A stretch of DNA of 48,317 nt from Ectocarpus siliculosus (GCA_000310025.1 FN649003.1:453665-501981); one strand, 5' to 3'; positions 1 through 11,172 are shown, counted from the stretch's first letter. Notes: a model not told the origin generated them from the sequence alone. Numbers and translations are program-made.

Positions 1-445
1 GGGGGGGGGGGGGGTTGCACTCCAGGTTGTTGGTTTCCGTGAAGTGCTTAGTGTGTGTGTGTGTCTTTACTAGTAGCACCGACCGCGCTGACCAGTCTCA
101 GTGCGGTTGAAAAAACGAAACACTTTCTAAATGACATGGTGTTGGTTGCGGGTTGTGTTCCGTGTTGCGTCCCGCGTTGTGACCAGATGGTGTATCATTT
201 TGTGGGGTTTAGAGGGCGGGGATACAACCGACAAACCGACCCAATCACAGGGAACACGGGCCTGAAAAGAAACGCGATCTAGCGTGACTGCTTGTCAACC
301 AAGGCGCTCTCTCTCTCTGCATCAGCGACGGTTACAACTCCCCAAACACAATCCACAACCCACACCCTCGCCGCCACCCGGATTCGGAATAAGGTGAAAG
401 AGATCGGAATCCACGTCCAGGACTGAACCGCGTTCTCAAACCTTC
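1..445. other. Contig start, no gene seen
   Basis: The window opens with a run of 14 G, followed by a GT-rich stretch. The homopolymer looks like a read or contig edge rather than biology. No reading frame here has coding character. It would form the 3' flank of the minus-strand gene that appears to end near 446. Confidence 0.5.
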
Positions 446-3400
446 TCAGGCCACCGGTACTGCTGTGTGCCGCTTCGTACGCCTGCGGGCCCTGTCCTGC
501 TGCGGACTGCCTGCCGTTTCATTCACCTCGCGAAGTTCCCCCTGGGAGAGAAACGTCTTCTTGCTCCCGTCTGTTCTCCTCCGCGCACCAGGCCTGCAGG
601 CGGTCCTTGAGCTGCTGGACCGCCTCTCGCTTGGGGAACATCTGGGTCTGCGCCACCATGCACACCTGTCGAAGAAGCAGAAGCAGCCGCGCGCATGTAC
701 GTAACAGCGGTTCGTTATTCCGGGTGGTTGTTGACGGAGGGGTGTGAAGACGAAAGGCTCGTCAGCCTGCTCGAGACAATAAAATAGTTGGAATAATAGT
801 TTGCCCAACTCTTCCAAGCCAGAGGCGTTGTCTCTGTCCGTGAGCAAGGTAGATACCCTTTGTTGACACTTCGTGTGTCATTGTGTCTGCAACATTACGC
901 GGTTGTTTCGAGCTCGCACCTCTGCCCACACGACGGTTCCGTGAGCATGGCGGCTGCACAGAAGCTGCGAGCAGTGTAATCAACGACAGTTCGTTGCGAT
1001 AGTTGAAACTGCGCATGGGTACAGGTACACACACGAAATCATTGGCCTGATTACTAGCGTTTTAGAACGCGCACACAACCCATTATCGACGAATACCGAA
1101 GGTGCGATCGAGCTTGGGGGCAGCAGCAGGTGAACAACACGACGAGCGTGTTCAACGCACCAACGGTGGGGGGATGCTAGGCCCTCGTCAGCAAGTGCTA
1201 ATCTAGTACAGCAGTAGTCCATCTTCCCAACTGCAGTAAACACACACAGCATTCCCAGCAGAGTTTCAGAGACACCGCTGGACCAACCTTGACCTTTCAA
1301 TAGCGTTCACACCAAGAGACGTGAGACAGCAGTAGCACCCCCCGTTCCATAGCGACATCATTCATGATCTTCGTCTACAGTAGCGGCTACGGTTTAAGAG
1401 AGGGTCGGTACAAGCCAATTTCACTCTCTTAAATCCGGCTTTCTGTTATATCGTGTTGGCTACGATATAAGAGAGAATTTTCTTAAACAGAATCTCACTT
1501 TAAGAGAATTCTCTCTTATATCGTAGACAAAACTGAAGGTCGTGAAACAGGGGCTCTCGCGCACTGACTACACTCGAATGCCAAAATAGGTCATAAAGAG
1601 AGCGTATCATGCATGTCACTTGCGCAGCTAGCGTTACCACGTCGGGCTACCTCCAAACACCGCTCATTCTCTTGGTTGGCAAGCACGTGGACCCAAGCAC
1701 TGCTGTACGTTGTACGCTTTTGGTGGATCTGCGTTCGGAAAAATAAATCATCGTCGTGTGATGCGATGCACATTTTTGCAAGTGGACACGTAAAAGGTTT
1801 TGGTTGAGTTGTTTTATAGCTGGGTTTCATAGTTGCACCTCTTCTAGAAGGACAACACGAGGCGACGAATGCACCAGCACTCAAGAACGACGCACCCGTT
1901 TACACACTGCACCTTCCTCCCACCGTACCCTCAACATATGTAACACCCTCATACCTCTCATCCCATCGATTTGAACCCCCGACAAAAACACGAGTCAACG
2001 AACAAAAAACAGCTTCACAATATCAAAACATCACTCGCCGTACAAATAACACAAACCCAAGAAACCAACGCTACCCTGGCGACCTGTCAGCCTGAACACG
2101 ATCTGCGCTGCAACCGTCAAAGGAAGTCGCTCATGCACGTCTGCTTGGTTTCCCTCGAACCGTAGGCACTCATCCACGCTAGCTTAGCCTTGCGGAGGTG
2201 AAAAGACACTTCGGACATGCGGCACTTCTCGGCAGTATCCTCAAGTTCACCAAAATGATTTGCTACATTCGCGTACGGCGGCGGAGCCGGGGCCGCTGCC
2301 GCCGCCGACTGTCCCGATTGGCGTAGCTCAACCAGGTCGTCGTCCTCGTCGTCAGAGGAAAGATCCATGCCCACCAAATTCTCATCACAGAGGTCCTCTA
2401 CCATCTCTGTAACGATCGCTTCGGCTACCTCCACGTCCTCCCCAGGTGCGGTGTACGTACTGCGGGGCAACATCTTGTACTGAAGCGCAGTCTCGTCGCA
2501 GTTGATGATGTTGTCCGGGTCGTACTTCGCGATCATCTCTCGGACCTTGCGGATTCCGTCGGCGATAGCTGCATCGTCGACGCTTCCCGCCTGGCCGTGC
2601 AGCTTCCTGGACTTGAGGTTGTGGCGAGCGATGAACTTCTTTGCCCACCCCTCAGAGGCGATGAACTTGTCGAGTCGGTCACGTTCTGCAGGTGTTGATG
2701 CCTTGGCTGCGACAGTTGCTTTCGCTTTGCGCCCAAAGGCCTGGATGGCCAACCGATCCACAGGCAGACCATGCGCCCGCGCGTGTGTGAGGAGCTCCAT
2801 CACAGCCTTTTCCACCTGCCAATCGATGCGAAGGAGAGCAACAAGTTGGAAAACAGCAGGTTCAATTCGTACATGCAGGGTGTGGCAGCGACAATGTTTC
2901 TGATCATAGATGACAAGCGCACAGGACCCCAAGTACCAAGAGGTAGAGCCGAGCACACCCTGCTGGACATCAAGTATTCCCCGCAAAGTTTTGAACATGC
3001 GATGGACTTCAGACTAGACCTTTTGGCTTTTTGCCATTGCCAAAAAAAAACACAACAGCAGTAGTAGCACGTGAAAAGATCACCAATAAGTCCGCGGGCA
3101 TCATGCATGTGTACATACATGGCACACAAGCGTGTCTTTTCACAGCAGTACATAACACACAAGCATGTCTTTTTCACAGCAGTACTACTACTACTACCTT
3201 GTAATACATAGTGCACATGTGTGAGCGTACCAAAAACTCACATGCTGTAAACCATACATGATCGTGGCGCAGCAGCAGAAACATATTGTATATTACTACA
3301 TACATAGTTACGAGTACACACGTTTCTAACTTGATTGTTGAACACGGAACAGCAGCAGATACACATGTCTTCTTTCACTTGACTTTTGAACAAAAAAAGA

Positions 3401-4656
3401 AAACACACCGCCCGTGACACAAAAGAAAAAAAAACTGTCCTGAACGCACCGTTGGAAACTCTCCTCCCTTCGTAGACTTCGCGCCAGCCTTGCCGACCGC
3501 TGCTGCGTCCTTAAGCTTCTTCTCGCCACTCTTCCAGCTGTAGACGGTGCTCTCGCCTATCCCCAGCTTCGCCGCGACTGCGGCGACAGACATCGTCTTC
3601 AGAAGCTCGATGGCGTTCACCTTCACCTCGACCGACACCCGCTTGCGCTTGGCTGCGCCGCCTTTTTTTTTCGCGCCATGCTGGCCAAGTCTCAAGCTAC
3701 CACTTGCACCCGGGGAGCCCTTGCCTTTGCTCCCCGAGGAGTTGCGCTTCTCTGACGGCGCGCCAGCAGTCCCACCAGCACTCCCCACGCCTGAAGTCAT
3801 GCGCTCACGGGAGGAAAGGCAGTTGTGGCAGATGCGATGCATCTCGGAGGTGCCCTGAGGGTCCACCACACCACAGGTGCCATGGAGGTACTGCCTGCAG
3901 ACTTCTCTACATTGGTGGTTTGTGAACGCCGGCGGGCCTGGCGTGTGATCGGGGACAGCCGTGCAGCGACTGCCCGCCACGCAGGGCATGGTGTCTGCAG
4001 CTGTGTGGGTGTGTGTGTCCACGTGGTTTCCACATTGTTCGATTTAAGAGAAAAATCCCAGCTGCAAAAGGAAATTTCTCTTAAATCGATTGTTATTGGT
4101 ACACGCCAATTCCTCTCTCTTAAATCCGTACTTTCTCTTAAATAAGTCCTCTTAAACCGTAGCCGATACTGTATCATTGTGTAGCGAGAGTTGCACAGTA
4201 GCAGGGAACGACGTGGGACAAGTAAATCTGTTGTTGTTGATCGAGAAACGCATAGAATACGGCAGTTTGCGATCACACCTGCTCTAGGCCGGGAACCTTG
4301 ACCTCTCCTAGGACAGCGTTAGGGTTGTCCCGGTCGAACGCGGGCTTCGCCAGCCTGTTGAACTGTCCGCTCGGTCTCTCCATCGTGACTCCTCCTCTCA
4401 CTCGCGATTGTCGGCACCTAGCAGCCCGAGGGCCAGCTGAGCGCAGTGCATGTTGATCTTGCCCACCTCCTGCAGCAGCCCAAAACCTTGAACTCGAGCA
4501 TGAAGCCGTGGCGGTAGCGACCGGCGAAAAGAACGAACACACCAATGGTGTATTGGAGAGGAAAAGGAGAGCGACGATCGTGGCCGTGAAGGGCCGTCGA
4601 CAGCAGCAGTTCATCACGCCCACGGCCGTGTTGCGTGCAGCGCGTGGGTGCTGCAT
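446..4656 (-). CDS. Predicted secretory/plastid-presequence protein of unknown function, split by a transposon-bearing intron
   Basis: I do not recognise the family. Exon 1 (4656-4279) has a hydrophobic signal-like segment (…TIVALLFLSNTPLVC) after about 20 residues; if Met15 is the start, the segment lies near the N-terminus. SFFSP and a Ser/Ala/Arg-rich stretch follow, as in bipartite heterokont plastid leaders. The exon ends in phase 0 at CAG|GTGTGA. Exon 2 (665-527) starts in phase 0 after TTCGACAG and encodes an amphipathic, charged helix (VAQTQMFPKREAVQQLKDRL), then ends at CGCGAG|GTGAAT. A 17-base terminal exon (462-446) fits the phase and gives a TGA stop, for about 177 aa in all. The 3.6 kb intron contains the whole Tigger-like element; without it the intron would be about 0.8 kb. 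The exon 1 to exon 2 link rests on phase and style only. The plastid destination is inference. Confidence 0.4.
1378..1400 (+). repeat. Left terminal inverted repeat of the Tigger-like element
   Basis: Begins CAGTAGCGGCTACGG directly after the TA at 1376-1377. It matches the reverse complement of 4149-4171 at 22 of 23 positions. CAGT-type termini next to TA are typical of pogo/Tigger elements. Confidence 0.88.
1460..1526. repeat. Subterminal hairpin with 28-bp arms
   Basis: The arms 1460-1487 and 1499-1526 are reverse complements at 27 of 28 positions; the outer 20 bp are perfect. The loop is 11 nt. The arm contains the TAAGAGAGAATT core that recurs at both ends of the element. No equally long hairpin was seen in the right subterminal region. 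Confidence 0.85.
2117..4022 (-). pseudogene. Tigger/pogo-like transposase, two exons, catalytic domain mostly deleted
   Basis: Exon 1 (4022-3450) holds a Cys/His cluster (CREVC…CHNC), a Gly/Ser-rich linker and a CENP-B N-terminal (psq-type) helix-turn-helix including AAKLGIGESTVYSWK. It ends in phase 0 at CCAACG|GTGCGT. Exon 2 starts at 2815 after TTGGCAG, also in phase 0, and encodes the second (Tc5/CENP-B type) DNA-binding domain (EGWAKKFIARHNLKSRKLHG). The first catalytic-type motif of the DDE domain, NCDETALQYKMLP, follows. The protein then passes straight into an acidic, Ala/Pro-rich tail, so the region that should hold the second and third catalytic acids, around 200 residues, is missing. 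The spliced product would be about 423 aa. It may still bind DNA but should not catalyse transposition. Confidence 0.75.
4149..4171 (-). repeat. Right terminal inverted repeat of the Tigger-like element
   Basis: Reverse complement reads CAGTATCGGCTACGG, then continues like the left end, with one mismatch. The TA at 4172-4173 is the target-site copy. Confidence 0.88.
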
Positions 4657-5064
4657 CCCTTGGCATCGGAGATTGCGGAGATCTTCAATCGGAGAGGCAG
4701 AGTTCCAACCACAGAAGCGTTCTTCGCCGTTTCATAATATTGTTGCCGACTCTTTTGGCTCTTTTGGGCGAGAAAGCCGACTATCGACTGGCCCGGATAG
4801 TCTGTGTCAAGAACAAATTTACTGTACAGAAACTTGAAAGATATCATGTTTCGGATAGCACTACTACTGCAAAGTAAAATCAGAGAGTGCGCGCAGCAAG
4901 CACCTGTACAGCTTCGTAGCAAGTGCCGCGTCTTCAGCAGACGAGGACGAGAGGAACACCGTCAATGATTTAAACATGATATTTGTACTCGGCCTCTATT
5001 AATAGTCTAGACTGCGCATGTAAATACCGACCCAGTTAAATCACGACATCTACGTCTCCAAGGA
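4657..5064. promoter_or_regulatory. Shared upstream region of a divergent gene pair
   Basis: These 408 bp separate the minus-strand gene starting near 4656 from the plus-strand protease starting at 5065. The region should hold both promoters and 5' leaders. No convincing TATA box or other motif was seen. Confidence 0.35.
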
Positions 5065-7390
5065 ATGATCCATTCAGTCTCAGCCTTCGTTGCTGTCTGC
5101 TGTATGATAGCGGTAGAACCAGCGGCACCCGGAGCTGTGTTACGTGCCGATGCTGGTGGAAGCACCAGCGGAGTGCTTGGTCTACGCCAGCTACAACCCA
5201 ACGTGACGGAGGAGACGGTAGACGACCGTAGCCTGTTGCTGACGGAAGCCGGATCGCCCCATCAACATTTCGACGTTGCTGCCTCGAGAGATTTCGTGAA
5301 AAGTCGGGCTACGAGCGATGAAGCGGATACCCAGGATGCTGGCCTTGGGCGCAAGCACCGACACCGGCAGCAACAGAATCAATACCGGGTAGTCCTCGAA
5401 AACGTGGACAACGTGCAGTATTTCGGCGACGCTATGATCGGGAACCCTCCGCAACGCATGAAGGTGCGCTGTTGACTACGTGGGAATTCCGACATATGGT
5501 ACATACAGTTGTGGAATAAGTTATCCGGCTCGTCCACCGCAGAGCTGCAAGTTTGACGCTAAGTCTAACTAAACAAGATGGCTTCTGATGTGTACATGTA
5601 CAAGTAGTAGTACTGGATATTTATGGTAGGAACTACTATTGAACTACAGTACAGTACGGTACAGTAAGAGAAGGCCATAAATATACTATGCTGGACGATT
5701 AGTGATATTTTCGAGGCATCGGCAACCACGGCCCCAGGACCATCGTCCAGATACTTCTACACGGCAACACGTGTGGCGAACGAGGTCAATATTGTATTTC
5801 TTCTCCCAGTCATCGAACCATTTTCTTGTAAAACGTGAGGGCGTTGCTTATTTTGTTCTGCTGGCGCTCTTTTCCCCCTCGCTACCTCTCGCAAGATCCT
5901 GTTTGACACTGGGAGCTCCGACACTTGGGTGCCCGCGGTCGGTTGCACAAGTTGCGGGTTGCATTCAGGGTTTGACGATGTCGCGTCTTCGACAGCCGTG
6001 GCCATGGGCCGAAATTTCAGCAACAGGTTGGTTCATGTGGTGTTGAGTTTGAAGCAGATGTTTGTTAGCGGGCTATAGGGTGACATTCGATTGAAGAGTT
6101 ACGGACAACCTACTCTTGAGATTAGCAAGGTGTGCTCACTTTCGGCAACGACGATGGAAGTGGGGCACGTGTAGGACAACGTGGACAGGATTGACAGATT
6201 GATCTGGTGGTACCAGAGAGAGGTGTGGAAAGAGTACGTGAGACAAGAGGGGCGAGGGCGGACAGCCAACCCGACCGTCGAGGTCACGGAAGGAAGAACA
6301 TCTCTTCACAGAGAACAGAGAAGCTCACAGACACTACGTGGACTTTTTATCACCGTGACAGGTACGACAGCGGTTCGGTTGAAGGAAGCGTAATCAAGGA
6401 AAGCATGGTCATCGGCGGTATGGCGGTCAAGAAGGTGGAAATGGGCTTGGTGAAGCGCCAAGGGCAGCGCATCCAGGGCTTCAAGGCGGACGGCATCGTA
6501 GGCCTAGCCTTCCCGTCTATCTCCACGACTCAAAACACCAGCCCGTCGCAGCACTCCACCTTCGCGCAGCTGCTGCAAGAGCAGTTCGGGGGGACCGGTG
6601 ACCTGTTCTCCGTCTACCTCACTCGTGAGTGTTATGGCCTGACACCGCAGGAGAAGCAACTCTATTCGCTCGGTGCCACGTTGTTTTTGGCCTGTTCGCT
6701 CTACACTCTTGTATATGTTGACGACTAACGATGACTCGCGGCACACACTTTTGGTTCGGCGAGGGAACGCCACGTGATCGATCGACCTGACCCGGTGTAC
6801 CACACCACGTTCACGCTTTCAGAATCCTTGATACAATTTCCTAATTTGCAAAAAGCAATATAGGGTTCAGCTTACTCCTCACTTCAAGCAAAACGAAAGG
6901 GAGTGGTATTGTGTATGTAACGTCGGCAGGCCTTCACTTGCTTTTGAACCGCCGCCTCATCTATTCGCAATGAATGGTCGTTTTCTTCTTGCGTCACGTC
7001 AGCGTACGGTCCGACTGCCCCCGAAATGATCGTTTTATTCTTGCGTCGCGTCTGCTGCCCCCCCCCCCCCCCCCCCCGGCGGGCACCTGACTACATACAT
7101 CTACCTTGGTTTTCTCGCACAACGCAGCGTCTCCAAATCAACCCGGTAGCATGGTCATATTCGGAGGCTACGATCTTGACCTGGTGCGTAGACCGAGAGC
7201 GAAGGGCAGGATACACAGCCAACAGCCGACGACGGCTCTTGCACAAACGGGCAGCGGCGACGATAAAGCGCGCAGAGAGACGAGGAGCACCGTCGGTAGA
7301 CAGCCGGCTGTGGGGAGGGCGCACCACGAGGTCTGGCGAAGAGGCGAGGTGCAAAAGGCGAGCCTTCGCGGCGGAGGTAGTCTTGCGCTG

Positions 7391-7426
<36 letters not shown>

Positions 7427-8399
7427 GCTCAAGCTCGAGTTCATGCTCAAGGTGGTCGTAACGCCTCGCAGGAGGGGAGTGGCTCAAGCGGCGAGGCGGA
7501 TTGGGGCCATGGTGGTCCCTTTGCAATCGGCGTGAGGGAAATGAGTAGTAGCGGCATTAACCATGGTATGGCGGGAGTAGGAGCAGGAGGCGAGAGGGGA
7601 GGCGGCGGCCTGCCTTCGCCCTCCACCGGGAGGATGGAGCTAGCTTCAGAGGGGAGCTTCATCAAGAGGCGCCACGGGACAGCGAAGGGTAGCGCGGTGG
7701 CGGCAAAGCAAAGGTTAGCAGCAGCGGCGGCGGAAGAAACAGGTGAAGCTAGAGAACGTAAGGATACAGGGCATGCACACGCATACTACGCCGTTGGTGA
7801 CTCTGACAACGATCATGATGATGGTGACGACGAGCCTGTCATCGTCTGGACCCCGGTGGTAGAGTACCGGGGATCGCTTAGCTACTGGACGGTGGAGCTC
7901 ACGGGGTGGCGCACCGAGACGGCCACAGACGGCAGCAGCAGCAGCAGCAGCGATGGCGGCTCCGCGGCAGCAATAGCCGGCGGCCGGTGGCAACACATGC
8001 GCAGCAACCTCAGCGCCGCGGATGGGCAAGACGGCGGCGGTCACACAGCGGCGACGGCGGGGATCGTCACCACCGCCGGTCCCGAGATGTGCCCGGACGG
8101 GTGCCAGGCCATCGTGGACACGGGGTCATCCCTCCTGGTACCGCCGAGGAGCCAGTACCGCGAGGTGATGCGGCAGATCATCGGCGGCAGGGCGGACTGC
8201 CGGTACCGATACGGGATGACCTCGTGCTCCGAGTGCGGCAGCCCGGACGACTTCCCCGACATCGTTATCTCCGTTGCTGTGGCCCCGCCTCCGGGGCACG
8301 GGGGGGGAGCGGCGGCGCGGCGGCGGCCCATGAAGAGTGTACATGGCGACAGCGAGGCCGGTATCATCAACGACGGAAGAAAACACAACAGGCAGCGGA

Positions 8400-8430
<31 letters not shown>

Positions 8431-8516
8431 CGGTGGCGGTGGCGGTGGCGGTGGCGGTGGCGGTGGCGGTGGCGGTGGCGGTGGCGGTGGCGGTGGCGGT
8501 GGCGGTGGCGCGTGGC

Positions 8517-8553
<37 letters not shown>

Positions 8554-9521
8554 GCAGTGGTAGCAGAGGAGGAGGAGGAGGAGGAGGAGGAGGAGGAGGA
8601 GGAACCAGGTGGTTCCAGGAGTTCCGCCTGAAGCCGTCCGACTACCTGTCGCAGAGCTGGGACGGCTGCGAGGTCCTCATCGGCGAAGGGCGGGCGACCG
8701 ACATCTGGACCCTAGGCGACGCCTTCATCAAGACCTACATGACCATCTTCGACGTCGCCAACCTCCGCGTCGGCTTCGTCTGCCCCGACGGGGGGCGATG
8801 CCTCGGTGGAAACCCCGCCGCCGCCCCCTGGCGCCCCACGACGCGCTTCTGCTGGCCGTTCCCGGGTAGGAGCACGGCCGACCAAGACAGCGCCGATAGG
8901 CTGGGGGGCACCTACTGCTTGTACCTCCACTACAGCTTCTTGGGGTGGGCCCTGATGGCCACGTCGGTCGTTCTTTTCTTGGCGGGTTGCCTGTTTGCCG
9001 CCCACGAGCGGGGCAGCAGCGGCGGCGGTGCTACTAGCTTGGTGGCGGTGCCGTTGTCGTCACCGCCGGCGCAGCAGAACAACTGCACGCTGTCGAATCC
9101 TCCGTTGCCGCTCCTCTTCACGGCTCGGCCTGAGCGCTGTTGTCAGCAGCAGCAGCAGCGGCAGCAGCAGCAGCAGCCGCGATCACGGCGGCAGGAACAG
9201 CCGGAGCTAGTAGAGGATGACGCGGAGGCTGTGCGCGGCGGCAACGGCAGGAGCTTCGGCGGTCCGCGAAGTCCGGTCGGTGGCGGTATGGCCGCGGCCA
9301 GGAGAAAAACCCCAGAGAAACGGCGCGGCGGCCGTCAACCGGGAGGAGGAAGCGGGGGAGGAGTCCCGTTTCGCTGGGCCCAGGGCTCCAAAGATTTCTT
9401 GCTCTCTTTCGCCGGCAGGAGCGCTGCCGCGGCCGGATGGGTGGTGTCGCTGGCGGCGGCGGCGACGAGCGCGCGACAACAGTGGTTTTCCCGGCGCGAT
9501 GGCCGGCGAAGAAAACCCTAG
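5065..9521 (+). CDS. Pepsin-family aspartic protease, C-terminal membrane anchor, reading frame broken once
   Basis: Exon 1 (5065-5463) gives a signal peptide, a propeptide-like region and the first mature strand (VQYFGDAMIGNPPQ). Exon 2 (5896-6026) carries the first active site, FDTGSSDTWVP (Asp codon 5905-5907). Exon 3 (6362-6624) has the flap-type YDSGSVEG and the DGIVGLAFPS segment. Exon 4 begins at 7128 (…GSMVIFGGYDLDL) and continues to the second active site, IVDTGSSLLVP (Asp codon 8117-8119). The C-lobe ends with WTLGDAFIKTYMTIFD and VGF. A transmembrane helix follows (about 8925-9010), then a Gln/Arg/Gly-rich tail. Intron phases agree through exon 4. Large insertions (about 7184-7830 and the Gly tract) interrupt the fold; 7184 (CTG|GTGCGT) could instead be an intron donor. 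An extra C near 8511 breaks the frame. Likely a type I membrane protease of the secretory system. Confidence 0.8.
7394..7426 (+). repeat. CAG microsatellite, about 11 units
   Basis: Pure CAG repeat. In the protease frame it encodes polyglutamine, inside the long insertion that may or may not be spliced out. Confidence 0.9.
8402..8600 (+). repeat. Compound GGTGGC / GGC / GGA microsatellite in the protease gene
   Basis: About 109 bp of GGTGGC units (8402-8510) are followed by GGC units (about 8520-8550) and GGA units (about 8568-8602). All encode polyglycine in the protease frame. The register breaks at 8511, where one extra C sits between two GGTGGC units; the upstream and downstream coding frames differ by exactly one base across this point. 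Confidence 0.9.
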
Positions 9522-10968
9522 AGCCGTCTTGCGTCGCCCTGCGGCAACGGCGGCTCTTTCGGCGGCAACGGCGCTGTTGTTGCAGCGGGAACCTTGTTCG
9601 GCGACGGGATGCGAAGAAGGTCTCCGTCTTGCTTGCCCCTCTTCCTCTGTTGCCGGAGAATACAGAGCTGCCAGCAATGGTGTCGTTGCAGGCTGTGTCG
9701 ATTGCCCTTGTTCTGCTTCCTGCGTCAGTGGAGCATCCCCCCCCCCCCCGGTCGAATCGGATCGGAGAGTTGTGTAGCGTCCTGGCCTTGGTCTCGGGAG
9801 CGCGCCCAGCAGCGAGCCGTCGTCGCAGAAAACGCATTCGACCCCCTTCAGGGCAGATGCGCGCCTCCCTCCCTCCCTCGCTATGTTGCTTGAGTTCAGG
9901 ATGGCCGTTGGGCTTGTCCGCAGAGAAAGGTACGCGTGGGGAATCCGCTTGGCGTATTTTGAATCAGTTTTCCTACATTATGAGAGGATGACTCCCATTT
10001 TTGTTGGGGGGAATTCTTTGCCCTTTACCGCCATTGGGTCTCGTAGTCTTGTACTTCCGAGACTTTCTTTTGGTCCTTTCGTCGAAGTATTGTATTTTAC
10101 CTTGTAAGCTTGTGACAACGGGCTCCCTTGGTTCCATGTGTACAAGCATGGAAAAGGAAGCCCTGGATAACGTAAAGAGGCCAGAGCAACTTTAGATACG
10201 AACATAACAACCTCAACAGCAACAACGCTTGAGGTGCTTGTAGACGGTAACCCTTTCGACGACAGTGTATACCAGACCCCATTTGGTTCATGTTTCTAAT
10301 CTCGATTTCCTGACGGGAGAAGACGTTTCGGTGGCGAAAAGAGCAGCGTAGAAAAGGTGTGAGCTCTGTCCGTGCTTGGAGGGGGGGCGGGAGTGTGGGG
10401 ACACTGGATGTAGAAACGAAATCAATTTTTGATGAAACGTCTCGAGAAAAGGGAACATCAACGAGACGAGCGACCATCCAAGCACACAAACCGCGGTGCT
10501 TGAAGGTTGATGACGGGACGAAAGGATTCCCTCTCCTTGTCATCTGTGCGTGCGGTAGGAAGAGTTTCGGGGCGAGCTGGGCGCATTTTTTTCGCTCTTG
10601 TTGCATGATCATGACGGCATTACCCAAAGGGTTAGGGTGGTGGTGCAGTACCTCATGTTTAGTGGCGAACGAAGCGAGCTGTGGGCACCGGTGATGGGCT
10701 ATCAGGGCCTCCATTTTGGCAGCAAGGACCAGTCGTAGTTCCAAGCCGAGCCCATATTACAAGCCCTCGAAAAGAAGACGGTGCTGAGTAAATCTTAGAG
10801 CCCGCATCAGAAGAAACATTTGTTTTGATGTTACCACACAATAGCGGCCGGTGTGTACGCGGTGATTTCGTCATCCTTTTTCCCGTGAAAAACACGGACA
10901 ACCAATTCTCCGACACGCCGTTTATTCGCCCTGGAAAATCTCACCAGGAGCCTGAGAGCTCGAACTTG
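9522..10968. other. 3' flank of the protease, no gene seen
   Basis: Open frames here are short or antisense to low-complexity sequence. A short CCCTCCCT run lies near 9870. Nothing looks like a conserved exon. Confidence 0.5.
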
Positions 10969-11004
10969 TGTCCACCCCAGGTCTGAACAGCACATCTTCC
11001 AATC

Positions 11005-11172
11005 GCCTTACCTTGCCAGCCAGGCGATGGGTGCCTTACCTTACCAGCCAGGCGATGGGTGCCTTACCTTACCAGCCAGGCGATGGGTGCCTTACCTTGC
11101 CAGCCAGGCGATGGGTGCCTTACCTTGCCAGCCAGGCGATGAGTGCCTTACCTTGCCAGCCAGGCGATGGGT
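11005..11172. repeat. 28-bp minisatellite, six copies
   Basis: Six head-to-tail units of 28 bp (168 bp in all), nearly identical, with core CTTGCCAGCCAGGCGATGGG. The only changes are TTGCC/TTACC and GATGGG/GATGAG. The period is not a multiple of three, so all frames read through as a rotating peptide; this is not a protein repeat. Confidence 0.93.

Larger units (their letters stand above)
1378..4171 (-). mobile_element. Tigger/pogo-like DNA transposon, complete ends, internally deleted
   Basis: The element is 2794 bp and flanked by TA on both sides (1376-1377 and 4172-4173), the target duplication of the Tc1/mariner/pogo superfamily. Its ends are inverted repeats starting CAGTAGCGGCTACGG; the 23-bp termini (1378-1400 and 4149-4171) differ at one base. 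Both subterminal regions carry many TTTAAGAGA-type motifs in both orientations (about 1391-1526 on the left, 4042-4155 on the right). These may be transposase binding sites. The coding strand is minus and holds a two-exon transposase with CENP-B/Tigger-type DNA-binding domains. Most of the DDE core is absent, so the copy is probably non-autonomous. It lies in the intron of the gene at 446-4656, in the same orientation. Confidence 0.85.

Noticed and set aside
7906-8631. Trp/Arg-rich or Ala/Val-rich protein from the GGTGGC repeat
   Set aside because: These are out-of-frame readings of the microsatellite. The pepsin-fold motifs fix the true frames on both sides.
9118-9837. Minus-strand Arg/Ala-rich gene
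   Set aside because: Antisense of the low-complexity protease tail, with biased composition and no domain.
11005-11172. CRISPR-like array
   Set aside because: The 28-bp units abut one another with no unique spacers, and the genome is eukaryotic. It is a minisatellite.
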